55,081 bases of DNA from Ruminococcus sp. GTDB taxonomy: Bacteria > Bacillota_A > Clostridia > Oscillospirales > Acutalibacteraceae. How positions within the stretch are numbered: the stretch's first letter is position 1; every line of letters starts with the position of its first letter. Below are positions 1 to 7,110 of the stretch, in pieces. The DNA is taken from positions 1 through 55,081 of the forward strand of contig JAFUPE010000042.1 of assembly GCA_017481395.1 (NCBI GenBank), written 5' to 3'. Both the position numbers and the translations under genes were made by a program. The notes beneath the pieces were generated by a model. It saw nothing but the letters and a program-made list of their open reading frames with translations, ran no database searches and was not told where the DNA came from.

Positions 1-639
1 CATAAGTGGTGCGGCCATTGGTTCCACGTGCTTCATCTTCTCTACTCAACAGGTAAAATGAGCAAAGGTAAAGGCGAGTTCCTAACGGTTTCTCTTCTTG
101 AAAGTAAAGGCTACAATCCCCTTGCATACCGCATGTTCTGCTTACAAAGCCATTACCGCAAACCACTTACCTTTACCTATGAAAGCTTAGATAACACAAC
201 CCTTGCTTACAACAAGCTTGTAGCAAAAATTGCCGCTATGAATACAGAGGGCGAGGTTGATGAAGCTAAAGCTCAGGAGTATATTGCAAAATTTAAAGAG
301 GCACTTGACAACGACCTTAACACTTCTTTAGCTCTTACCTGCGTTTATGATGTTCTTAAGGCAGATACAAATGACGCCACAAAGCTTTATCTTTTAAAGG
401 ACTTCGACAGAGTTTTAGGTCTTAATCTTATTGAAGAAGCAGAAAAAATCAGAGCCGAAAAAGCAGAGAAATCAAACGCTGTAGATGCCGAGAAGGTTGA
501 ATCTCTTATTGCTCAGCGTACCGAGGCAAGAAAAAACAAAGACTGGGCAACAGCCGACAGAATCCGCGACGAATTAAACGCAATGCACATTGTAGTAACC
601 GACACCCCCGAAGGTATCAAGTGGCACTTTGCGGGTTAA
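1..639 (+). CDS. cysS: Cysteinyl-tRNA synthetase, C-terminal part (5' end outside window)
   Basis: The reading frame is open from base 1, so the gene begins upstream of the window; the GTG at 28 is internal. The enzyme charges tRNA-Cys with cysteine in the cytoplasm. The visible part starts in the catalytic core: HKWCGHWFHVLHLLYSTG is followed by KMSKG and GEFLTV, the class I signature and the strand after it. The last residue of the usual KMSKS is Gly here. A helical tRNA-binding region follows (DNDLNTSLALTCVYDVLK), then the usual C-terminal segment (RTEARKNKDWATADRIRDEL). The downstream spacer holds a hairpin that probably ends transcription. The family assignment is secure; the Gly variant is unusual but sits in an otherwise intact protein. 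Confidence 0.93.
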   Translation, partial: HKWCGHWFHVLHLLYSTGKMSKGKGEFLTVSLLESKGYNPLAYRMFCLQSHYRKPLTFTYESLDNTTLAYNKLVAKIAAMNTEGEVDEAKAQEYIAKFKEALDNDLNTSLALTCVYDVLKADTNDATKLYLLKDFDRVLGLNLIEEAEKIRAEKAEKSNAVDAEKVESLIAQRTEARKNKDWATADRIRDELNAMHIVVTDTPEGIKWHFAG

Positions 640-751
640 TCTTCGCCATGGTTAGCATTTCGCCTTTGGATAGGGGGATTGAAAGATAAGCTTCCATTAA
701 CGGCGGTTGGTATAAAACCCCTATTGCACAAATTAATTTTCGAATAATTAA

Positions 752-779
752 GCCCTGAGTAAATCAAAATACTCAGGGC
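752..779. terminator. Hairpin between convergent genes
   Basis: A 10-bp perfect stem GCCCTGAGTA / TACTCAGGGC (752-761 with 770-779) has an 8-base loop. It lies between cysS (+) and the small minus-strand gene at 787. T-rich sequence follows on both strands, so it could serve both genes. Confidence 0.75.
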
Positions 780-786
780 CTTTAAT

Positions 787-1002
787 TTATCTTGTATTAT
801 GCACAGCGGACTTTACCGCCATTTTAAGCTTATCAAGGGGACTTATTGTGGTGTCTTTCATATCAAACATCTTTGGCGGAAGGTTTGAAGCTGATGCAAA
901 GGAGTGCATACGAATATCAATTTTCTCTTTCTGTACTAAAGCAAAAAGCTCGCTGATGCTTTCAACCTTATCTATGGAATTTAAAAGCTCAGTTTTATTC
1001 AC
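787..1002 (-). CDS. Small hypothetical protein (71 aa)
   Basis: No family was recognised. The start is GTG at 1002, because AAGGAGGGG lies about 5 bases upstream; the longer frame from 1044 has no ribosome site. The product (VNKTELLNSIDKVESISEL...) reads as a short soluble helical protein with an N-terminal segment rich in Leu, Ser and Glu and a basic C-terminus. It has no signal peptide or membrane segment and no Cys. It is transcribed alone, convergent with cysS and divergent from the GH25 gene. The strong ribosome site and a terminator just downstream support it being real. Confidence 0.6.
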   Translation of the reverse strand: MNKTELLNSIDKVESISELFALVQKEKIDIRMHSFASASNLPPKMFDMKDTTISPLDKLKMAVKSAVHNTR

Positions 1003-1148
1003 AGGCACCCCTCCTTCTTTATTTGATACATATATTATAAACAAACCGCGGACTTATTTCAATTGTCATATTACCTCAACTTGCATATTTACACCGCGAA
1101 AAATTTGTGGTATCCTGTCTATATGTAAACTCAAAGGTGGTGTATGAT

Positions 1149-2144
1149 ATGGACGAAAACATAATCCCACAGCCTGCCGAAACGGAAAATCCCCAAAGTA
1201 AACCCAAAATAATCTTTAAAATTCCTTTCGGGCTTTCAAAAAAGCTTTTTGCGATTATTTGCATTCTCTTGGCGGTGATTATTGCCTTAGGTGCTTCATT
1301 TTCTGTTGCCCTTGTAAAGCTTCATCAAAGCAAACGCCATGGTGCGGTTTACGATATGGATTCACAGCTTACCCTTGCTGAAAAAGGAGACATGATTCCC
1401 ATTTGGCACGCCGACATCGGCTACGGTGCCGTACCCGCAATGGAGGGAGTACCCGTAAGCACCTATACAAAAGACAACTTCCGCACTGACGCAAAGGGCC
1501 TTAAATATTACTACCAAGAAGATGAACTGGCATCCTTTGCAGGAATTGATGTATCTGCCTACAACGGTAACATTGATTTCGAGAAAGTTAAAGCCTACGG
1601 CATTGACTTTGTAATTGTCCGCTTAGGCGGACGAGGCTACGGACAGGAAGGTGTACTTTTCGAGGACGAATATGCCCTTGATAATTTAAGAAAAGCAAGA
1701 AAAGCAGGCTTAATGGTAGGTGCATACTTCTTTTCGCAGGCAATTTCACCCGAGGAAGCTGTAGAGGAAGCAAACTTCTGTCTAAATATGCTTGACGGCT
1801 TTTACCTTGACTATCCCTTAGCTTTTGACTGGGAAACCATTGACTCTGCCGAAAATCCCAGAACCGAAAATATAAGTGCAGAAACTTTGACACAATGTGC
1901 AAAGGCTTTCTGCGATACTGTAAATAAAGCAGGCTACATTCCCTGTCTTTATACTGACAGCAAAAAGGCGTATATGAAGTTTGACCTCAGCAAGCTTAAG
2001 GGTGTTGACATATGGTACGCCTTTTATAACGACGAACCCGATATGTATTATAATTACATGATGTGGCAGTATTCCTGCACAGGCTACGTCGACGGTATCG
2101 AGGGAGACGTAGACCTTAACATTTGTTTTAAAAATTATAAGTGA
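1149..2144 (+). CDS. Membrane-anchored GH25 muramidase (331 aa)
   Basis: Glycoside hydrolase family 25 enzymes cleave the MurNAc-GlcNAc bond of peptidoglycan. The protein has a short cytoplasmic N-terminus, one transmembrane segment at about 33-57, a linker, then the GH25 barrel from about 128 to the end. Family landmarks are visible: GIDVSAYNG with Asp134 at the start of the barrel, and FDWE with Asp227 and Glu229, the usual catalytic pair region. ATG 1149 is chosen because AAAGGTGG ends 8 bases upstream; the earlier in-frame ATG at 1107 lacks a ribosome site. It is probably tethered outside the membrane, acting in wall remodelling. luxS starts 11 bases after its stop, so the two are likely co-transcribed. 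No wall-binding repeats are present. Confidence 0.9.
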   Translation: MDENIIPQPAETENPQSKPKIIFKIPFGLSKKLFAIICILLAVIIALGASFSVALVKLHQSKRHGAVYDMDSQLTLAEKGDMIPIWHADIGYGAVPAMEGVPVSTYTKDNFRTDAKGLKYYYQEDELASFAGIDVSAYNGNIDFEKVKAYGIDFVIVRLGGRGYGQEGVLFEDEYALDNLRKARKAGLMVGAYFFSQAISPEEAVEEANFCLNMLDGFYLDYPLAFDWETIDSAENPRTENISAETLTQCAKAFCDTVNKAGYIPCLYTDSKKAYMKFDLSKLKGVDIWYAFYNDEPDMYYNYMMWQYSCTGYVDGIEGDVDLNICFKNYK

Positions 2145-2155
2145 GGATATTTATT

Positions 2156-2608
2156 ATGGAAATGATTGCAAGCTTTCAGATTGACCACAACAAACTTATG
2201 CCCGGTGTGTACGTTTCACGTATCGACGGCGACATCACAACCTACGACTTAAGATTTATTAAGCCCAATACTCCCCCCTATCTTGACACAAAGGCATTGC
2301 ACACTATCGAGCATCTTTTTGCGACATACGTACGCAACAGCCGCTTTGCTTCAAATATTATCTACTTTGGGCCTATGGGTTGCCGCACAGGCTTTTATCT
2401 TATCGTCCGCGAGCTTTCGTCTCTGGATACTCTTAACCTTATAAAAGAGACCCTCGAAGCCGCAATTAACCATCAGGGCGAAATCCCCGGAGCAAAGCCT
2501 GTAGAGTGCGGAAATGCCGCAGAACACGACCTTGAAGGTGCAAAGGCAGAGATGGTTAAATATTACGAAACTATTAAGGATTTAACAATTTTTGACTTAC
2601 AGTATTAA
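2156..2608 (+). CDS. luxS: S-ribosylhomocysteine lyase LuxS (150 aa)
   Basis: LuxS splits S-ribosylhomocysteine into homocysteine and the autoinducer-2 precursor DPD, in the activated methyl cycle. The metal site is complete: HTIEH gives His49, Glu52 and His53, and ECGN gives Cys118 as the third ligand. Cys76 lies in PMGCRTGFYL as in known enzymes. Length is normal for the family. The ATG at 2156 follows GAGGAT; an upstream GTG at 2141 overlapping the previous stop has no ribosome site of its own. It probably shares a transcript with the GH25 gene. Whether the organism senses AI-2 cannot be told from here. Confidence 0.97.
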   Translation: MEMIASFQIDHNKLMPGVYVSRIDGDITTYDLRFIKPNTPPYLDTKALHTIEHLFATYVRNSRFASNIIYFGPMGCRTGFYLIVRELSSLDTLNLIKETLEAAINHQGEIPGAKPVECGNAAEHDLEGAKAEMVKYYETIKDLTIFDLQY

Positions 2609-2688
2609 AATGCTTTGGTAATTTGCACAAACATTGCACTATACCTTTGTGCAACAATATCGTAAATCCCGAAAAAAGAGTAAAAAGG

Positions 2689-2717
2689 TTGCAAAACGCG
2701 GACAATTTAGGTATAAT
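2689..2717 (+). promoter_or_regulatory. Sigma-A-type promoter of the M23 peptidase gene
   Basis: TTGCAA at 2689-2694 is followed by a 17-base spacer and TATAAT at 2712-2717. Transcription would begin near 2724, which places the TTG at 2723 at the transcript end and argues for a start further downstream. Confidence 0.75.
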
Positions 2718-2785
2718 TAGCCTTGTGTTACAGTTTTGTAACCTTTATTTTTGTGCAGACATTCTGCAAATTAAGGAGCATTTTT

Positions 2786-4234
2786 CTGAGTACTAAATTT
2801 ATAAATAACGGGAGCTTTGACAAAATCGACTCCCTGAAAAGAAACGGTAGACTCAAAAAATTCAATAAAAAGCTTATAAGATTTTCAAAACGTCTGAGTA
2901 CTGAGTTAAAGCACGATGCCGCCCATATTTCAAAAAAATTCGGAGACATCACATGGGAAACACTTACTCTTAAAAAATTCTTTAAGGGTATCCGCAAGCT
3001 TTGCTTGCCTACCTCTACCTTTAAACAGCTTACTACTCCTCACGGTATCTTTAACGTAGCGGTTCCCACCCTTGCATTAGGTATGCTTATCTTCACGATT
3101 TGCTTCTGGACAATGGGTGACTACTCGCTTAACGTTACTTATAACGACAAGTACGTTGCTACTATTGAAAGCGAAGCTATTCTTACCGAGGCTACTGCTC
3201 AGGTTAACAACGCTCTTTCTGCTTCAAAAAGCAACAACCAGACCGTTACACCTACAATGCAGATTTCTTCTCCTTATTCAAGCACCTCTACATCAGGTGC
3301 CAAGGACGTTTACACCAAGCTTGTTGACATTAATGCAGGTATTGTAAACGACGCCTGCGGTCTTTATGTTGACGGTGTTTTCATTGGTTCTACATTAAGC
3401 TACGAAGAAATTAACGCTCAGCTTACAGCTTACCTTGATGCCGCAAAAGAAGGATTTGACGGTACAACCACTACAACCTTTAACAACAACGTTCAGCTTA
3501 AAACTGACGTTTACGCCGCCGACACTCTTATGAGTGGTGATGAGCTTTTTGAAACTGCAAAGCCTTACCTTTCTGTAAGACTTGAAACCGACTTTACAAT
3601 CGAAAGCGAAAAAGCCTATACCACCGAATATATTTACGACGACACTCAGCCCGACACCTACTGCGAGGTTATTAGCGAGGGCGTAAACGGTATGCAGACG
3701 GTTTACTACCGCCTTGTATACGTTGACGGAGTTCAGATAGACGCAATTGTAAAGAACAGCACAACCACAGTTGAGCCTGTAAGCGAGGTATTGAGGGTTG
3801 GTACACTTGATTCGGGCAGCGGTACAGGTACCTTTGTATGGCCTGTTCCTTCTGCGAACAACATCTCAAGCCTTTTTGAGTACCGCTGGGGTTCTTTCCA
3901 TGCAGGTATCGATATTGCCGACATAGGCATTTACCGAGCTGACATTGTTGCCTCCGACAGAGGTATTGTTACCTTCTCGGGCTGGGATGATGCAGGCTAC
4001 GGCTATACAGTAATTATCGACCATGGTAACGGATACAGCTCAATGTACGCTCATTGTGACGAGCTGTATATCTCCGAAGGCGAAATTGTTGAGCAGGGCG
4101 ACGCAATCGCCGCCGTAGGCTGTACAGGCTACTCTACAGGCGACCACCTGCACTTCGAAATCTGGGAAAACGGCACCCCCGTTAACCCTTGCGAGTATAT
4201 GAACTACTTCGGCTATACTACAATTGATTATTAA
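2786..4234 (+). CDS. Membrane-anchored G5-M23 peptidoglycan endopeptidase, probable CTG start
   Basis: A cell-wall hydrolase. From the proposed start (482 aa) it has a basic N-terminal cytoplasmic region, a transmembrane segment (AVPTLALGMLIFTICFW), an extracellular region, a G5 domain (roughly DFTIESEKAYTTEYIYD to EVLRVGT), and a C-terminal M23 zinc peptidase. M23 zinc-site motifs are present: HAGID, MYAHCD and HLHFE. M23 enzymes cut peptide cross-bridges in peptidoglycan. The only good ribosome site is AAGGAG at 2773-2778, 7 bases before CTG at 2786; no ATG, GTG or TTG occurs in frame nearby, and the TTG at 2723 lies at the predicted transcript start. A CTG start is therefore inferred. A strong promoter precedes it and a terminator follows. 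Confidence 0.9.
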   Translation: MSTKFINNGSFDKIDSLKRNGRLKKFNKKLIRFSKRLSTELKHDAAHISKKFGDITWETLTLKKFFKGIRKLCLPTSTFKQLTTPHGIFNVAVPTLALGMLIFTICFWTMGDYSLNVTYNDKYVATIESEAILTEATAQVNNALSASKSNNQTVTPTMQISSPYSSTSTSGAKDVYTKLVDINAGIVNDACGLYVDGVFIGSTLSYEEINAQLTAYLDAAKEGFDGTTTTTFNNNVQLKTDVYAADTLMSGDELFETAKPYLSVRLETDFTIESEKAYTTEYIYDDTQPDTYCEVISEGVNGMQTVYYRLVYVDGVQIDAIVKNSTTTVEPVSEVLRVGTLDSGSGTGTFVWPVPSANNISSLFEYRWGSFHAGIDIADIGIYRADIVASDRGIVTFSGWDDAGYGYTVIIDHGNGYSSMYAHCDELYISEGEIVEQGDAIAAVGCTGYSTGDHLHFEIWENGTPVNPCEYMNYFGYTTIDY

Positions 4235-4252
4235 TATCGACAGATTAATGAC

Positions 4253-4290
4253 AAAAAACCTCCGACCGAGATAATCGGTCGGAGGTTTTT
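4253..4290. terminator. Rho-independent terminator after the M23 gene
   Basis: An A-run, an 11-bp arm CCTCCGACCGA, a short loop and its complement followed by TTTTT form a textbook terminator. Nearly the same sequence, including the trailing GCTTGCT, recurs at 5983-6020. Confidence 0.9.
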
Positions 4291-4302
4291 GCTTGCTTAT
4301 TT

Positions 4303-4336
4303 GAACAACGCCCCGTTTTGTTTCGGGGCGTTGTTC
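4303..4336. terminator. Terminator of the ribbon-helix-helix gene
   Basis: GAACAACGCCCCG pairs perfectly with CGGGGCGTTGTTC around an 8-base T-rich loop. It overlaps the stop codon of the minus-strand gene at 4335 and probably ends that transcript, with the neighbouring hairpin facing the other way. Confidence 0.75.
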
Positions 4337-4487
4337 ATTCTTCTTTTTCAAGCCTATCTACATGCTTTTTTAAAATAATGTTGATGTACTGTGACAAGGA
4401 ACGGTCGTCCTCTTCAGCATAGTTTTTAAGCTTCTTAAGAACATCATTGTCTATTGTAATGCTTATTTTCTCTTTTAACGGTTTCAC
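4335..4487 (-). CDS. Ribbon-helix-helix DNA-binding protein (50 aa)
   Basis: A tiny gene starting at GTG 4487, with AGAGGTGAT 5 bases upstream. The product reads KEKISITIDNDVLKKLKNY, then helices AEEDDRSLSQYINIILKKHV. This is the pattern of Arc/CopG-type ribbon-helix-helix repressors: one beta strand (ISITID) and two helices, with Ser-Leu-Ser-Gln-Tyr at the start of the second. Such proteins bind as dimers to short repeated operators. It is divergent from the zinc-ribbon/TPR gene, and the region between holds regularly spaced half-sites, so autoregulation and control of the neighbour are likely. It could instead be an antitoxin, but no toxin gene is adjacent on its strand. Confidence 0.8.
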   Translation of the reverse strand: MKPLKEKISITIDNDVLKKLKNYAEEDDRSLSQYINIILKKHVDRLEKEE

Positions 4488-4507
4488 GCATATCACCTCT
4501 AATACAA

Positions 4508-4513
4508 ATTATA
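4508..4513 (-). promoter_or_regulatory. Probable -10 element of the ribbon-helix-helix gene
   Basis: TATAAT reads on the minus strand 20 bases upstream of the GTG start. No good -35 lies at the usual distance, so the promoter is only partly supported. Confidence 0.4.
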
Positions 4514-4533
4514 AAAGATTGTGATACTGTTTC

Positions 4534-4560
4534 TTGACAAGTAGGATAAAGTAGTATAAA
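4534..4560 (+). promoter_or_regulatory. Promoter of the zinc-ribbon/TPR gene
   Basis: TTGACA at 4534-4539 and TATAAA at 4555-4560 are separated by 15 bases, slightly short. The -10 element lies inside an array of inverted half-sites. Confidence 0.55.
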
Positions 4561-4575
4561 CTACTATATAGTAGT
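4540..4575. promoter_or_regulatory. Four half-sites at exact 10-bp spacing (candidate operator)
   Basis: AGTAGG (4540), AGTAGT (4550), ACTACT (4560) and AGTAGT (4570) repeat every 10 bases. The last two form the perfect 16-bp palindrome ACTACTATATAGTAGT at 4560-4575. The array covers the -10 region of the plus-strand promoter. Ribbon-helix-helix repressors bind such helically phased arrays, and the gene for one starts 53 bases away. Confidence 0.65.
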
Positions 4576-4599
4576 ATTGCGTTTTAAGGAGATTTATTC

Positions 4600-5196
4600 A
4601 TGAGCTATCAAGCTATTGATTTAACCTGTCCGGGTTGCGGTGCACCCGTTTCTATTAATCAAAAGGTCTGCGAATACTGTGACCGCCCTATATTAATTTC
4701 AAGCTTCAATAGTGTCTACTCTATGTCGCTTACCGATATTAATAAATACAAAAAATCTTATACTCAGGCACTTGGCGAAAATCCTGACAACCCTCAGATT
4801 AACAGCTCAATCGCCATGTGCTACTTAAAGCTAAGGCTTTACGATAAAGCTCTCGAAAGCTTTGAAAAAGCCATAGAAGATGATTTTGACAATTCGGAAA
4901 CTTATTTTTATGCGGCTGTGTCACTTCTCAAGGGCAAAAAAGCCTTTCTGACTCCAAGAGCAGACATAAACAAAGCAATTGACTATATCAACGCCGCCCT
5001 TATGATAGAGCCAAAAGGCATTTACTATTATTTTCTTGCTTACATAAAATACGATTTTTTCGAGCGTAAATTTCTTAACACTACACCTGACTTTAAAGAT
5101 TGCTATTATCAGGCTATGTCTTTGGGAACTTCTGATTATGATATAAATATGCTTTTTGATATTTTAAATGTCAGTAAGCCTTCAATTTTTAACTAA
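4600..5196 (+). CDS. Zinc-ribbon and TPR protein (198 aa)
   Basis: The N-terminus holds a four-cysteine zinc ribbon (Cys10, Cys13, Cys24, Cys27 in CPGCG and CEYCD). About three TPR-like helical pairs follow, for example NPQINSSIAMCYLKLRLYDKALESFEKAIEDD, ending in a Tyr-rich helical region. TPRs bind proteins, and the zinc ribbon may bind protein or nucleic acid. There is no membrane segment, so the protein is cytoplasmic. AAGGAG at 4586-4591 fixes the ATG. The next gene starts 67 bases on in the same direction with no terminator between, so they probably form one unit. The function is unknown. Confidence 0.75.
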   Translation: MSYQAIDLTCPGCGAPVSINQKVCEYCDRPILISSFNSVYSMSLTDINKYKKSYTQALGENPDNPQINSSIAMCYLKLRLYDKALESFEKAIEDDFDNSETYFYAAVSLLKGKKAFLTPRADINKAIDYINAALMIEPKGIYYYFLAYIKYDFFERKFLNTTPDFKDCYYQAMSLGTSDYDINMLFDILNVSKPSIFN

Positions 5197-5263
5197 GGTT
5201 AAATTTCCGTTGCCACAAGCGGATCGAATATATTTTTATTAATAATTAAAGGGGTTGTTTTTA

Positions 5264-5932
5264 TTGAACTACGAAAGAAATACTAAATACTTTGCACGTA
5301 TTAGCTACGCAGGTGCTGTGTGGATGTTTATAGTTGGAGTATTTCTCTTTATACTTAGCTTTACTACTGTTTCAGTCTTAATGGCATTCGGCTTTTTGTC
5401 AATTGCCCTTGGTATATTAATTATCGTATTAAAAAACAAAGGCAAAGTTTCAGATGAAGAATACGACAGCTCTGTTGCAGCAAATATAGACAACTTCAAG
5501 CAACGTGCTCTTGATAAGCTTGGGCTTGACGAGGATGAGGTTAATGAAATTGAACCAATTTATTTTGATGGTTTCGAACTTGAAGGCTTTAAACACTTCA
5601 AGGTAGGTAAGGATAACTGTTGGAGAACCGACGTTGTAAAAGCAGTTATATTGTTTTTTTCAAAAGACGAAGTACACTGTTATACCAACAAATTCTGCAC
5701 AACAGAAAACCGTTCCGTGGAAGCTACCGATGTTTACTTCTATAAAGATATCGTTTCAGTATCTACTGCATCTAATAATAAAACAGTACAAGGCACCAGC
5801 GTTGACTATGAATCCTTTAGGCTGACTACCGCAGGCGGAACAAATCTTACTGTTGTTATCCGCGATAAAGGAAGTGCTCAGCGTTCTATCAACGCAATGC
5901 GTTCACTCCTTCGCTCTAAAAAGCAAGGTTAA
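5264..5932 (+). CDS. Two-helix membrane protein of unknown function (222 aa)
   Basis: No family was recognised. Two hydrophobic segments near the N-terminus (roughly ISYAGAVWMFIVGVFLFILSF and VLMAFGFLSIALGILIIVL) are followed by an acidic linker and a soluble beta-rich domain. That domain includes a segment resembling small PH-like lipid- or protein-binding folds (VKAVILFFSKDEVHCYTNKF ... ATDVYFYKDIVSVST). The TTG at 5264 is chosen because AAAGGGG lies 9 bases upstream; an earlier TTG at 5255 touches that site. It is probably co-transcribed with the zinc-ribbon/TPR gene and might be its membrane partner, but that is inference. Confidence 0.6.
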   Translation: MNYERNTKYFARISYAGAVWMFIVGVFLFILSFTTVSVLMAFGFLSIALGILIIVLKNKGKVSDEEYDSSVAANIDNFKQRALDKLGLDEDEVNEIEPIYFDGFELEGFKHFKVGKDNCWRTDVVKAVILFFSKDEVHCYTNKFCTTENRSVEATDVYFYKDIVSVSTASNNKTVQGTSVDYESFRLTTAGGTNLTVVIRDKGSAQRSINAMRSLLRSKKQG

Positions 5933-5982
5933 TAGCAAGACCTTTGTGCATAATTTTTGTGGCATATTACACAACAGGTATG

Positions 5983-6020
5983 AAAAAACCTCCGACCGTG
6001 ATAAACAGTCGGAGGTTTTT
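5983..6020. terminator. Bidirectional terminator, near copy of the one at 4253
   Basis: An A-run, CCTCCGACCG, a loop, an arm with one mismatch, and TTTTT form a strong hairpin. It ends the plus-strand pair and lies just past the stop of the minus-strand dockerin gene. Confidence 0.88.
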
Positions 6021-6026
6021 GCTTGC

Positions 6027-7091
6027 TCATATTATTTTAGCTAAATGTTTTTGGATAGCTGTTACATCTTTAATATTGCGTTCGCCATCGCGGTTGTAGT
6101 CGGAAACATATTTAAGCATTTCACTTCCATTTTCGCATTCCCCTACTACCTCGTCATCCGTCGCGAATTCTTCTATATTGGCTAAGCATTTCTGAATAAA
6201 GGTAGCATCTCTTATATTAAGCTTACCGTCAGAATTCACATCACCGATAAGTTCTCCTAAGCCATAATCCGTAAACACATGATTTATTCCGTCTATATTA
6301 CGATTTACCGCCTCTCTGAGGGACATACACTTGTTTTCGGAAGAAATATATATGTTATATCCAAAGGCTTCGGGAGAATACTGATTTTCGCCTCTGAGCA
6401 AATAATCACCGTAAACACCATATATCGCCTTGTCTGCTCTTTCAGGCAACGAGCCGAAACCAAGACAATAGTAGCTGTAGCCTTCGTCTGTATTTAACTT
6501 TACACATCTGTAAAGCTCTTTGTATCTGTACCAAAGGTCCTCTTCGTCTGGTTCATACTCCCTTACGGGTGCTATGGTTTTGCCGTTATTAATATATTCC
6601 AGAAAGGCTTCGTGCTGTTGCCACTCCTCCGGAGTCATCCATTGACCGTAACCGTAATGCCAGTTATGATAATCAAAAGTATCTGCTTCATAATAAATAA
6701 GATTTGAAAGTATCATTCCGTCAATATAAACCAACGTATCCGAAAACATATCTTTACCTACCATACCATTCATAATGCCAAAGCTTACATCATTGTAGTT
6801 ATCATCCTTCTTATCTGAGTCATTGTCGCAGATAATTCTTAAAGCAAAAATATTTGAAATATCTTCTACTACAAATTTATATAGATTATCTCCTATATAC
6901 TCTCCTTCAATTCTGTCTTCATCGATTCCTGTGTCAAGTATTATTGGCTCGCCGTTAGAAAATTCCTCGGGGCAATCAAGATAAAATGTAACCGTATCAT
7001 CAGAAGCGTTTTCCTCAGCATAAACAGAAATACAGCCGACTGTCAAAACAAGACACAAAATAAACACTACGGCAATAATTTTCTTTTTCAT
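6027..7091 (-). CDS. Secreted dockerin-containing protein (354 aa)
   Basis: It starts with a signal peptide (MKKKIIAVVFILCLVLTVGCISVYA, cut probably after SVYA). An acidic, Tyr- and Asp-rich region with no recognised fold follows (about 30-280). The C-terminus at 283-354 is dockerin-like, with two calcium-loop repeats: DVNSDGKLNIRDATFIQK and DYNRDGERNIKDVTAIQK. Dockerins plug secreted proteins into cohesin-bearing scaffolds, here possibly an amylosome-like complex. The central region shows no catalytic motif I know. It lies 19 bases downstream of the subtilase gene on the same strand, so the two may be co-expressed. Confidence 0.8.
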   Translation of the reverse strand: MKKKIIAVVFILCLVLTVGCISVYAEENASDDTVTFYLDCPEEFSNGEPIILDTGIDEDRIEGEYIGDNLYKFVVEDISNIFALRIICDNDSDKKDDNYNDVSFGIMNGMVGKDMFSDTLVYIDGMILSNLIYYEADTFDYHNWHYGYGQWMTPEEWQQHEAFLEYINNGKTIAPVREYEPDEEDLWYRYKELYRCVKLNTDEGYSYYCLGFGSLPERADKAIYGVYGDYLLRGENQYSPEAFGYNIYISSENKCMSLREAVNRNIDGINHVFTDYGLGELIGDVNSDGKLNIRDATFIQKCLANIEEFATDDEVVGECENGSEMLKYVSDYNRDGERNIKDVTAIQKHLAKII

Positions 7092-7110
7092 ATTACTTAA
7101 ACCTCCTGTA

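Noticed and set aside
848..1147. Plus-strand frame opposite the small hypothetical gene
   Set aside because: It runs through the divergent promoter region and has no ribosome site; the minus-strand frame has a strong one.
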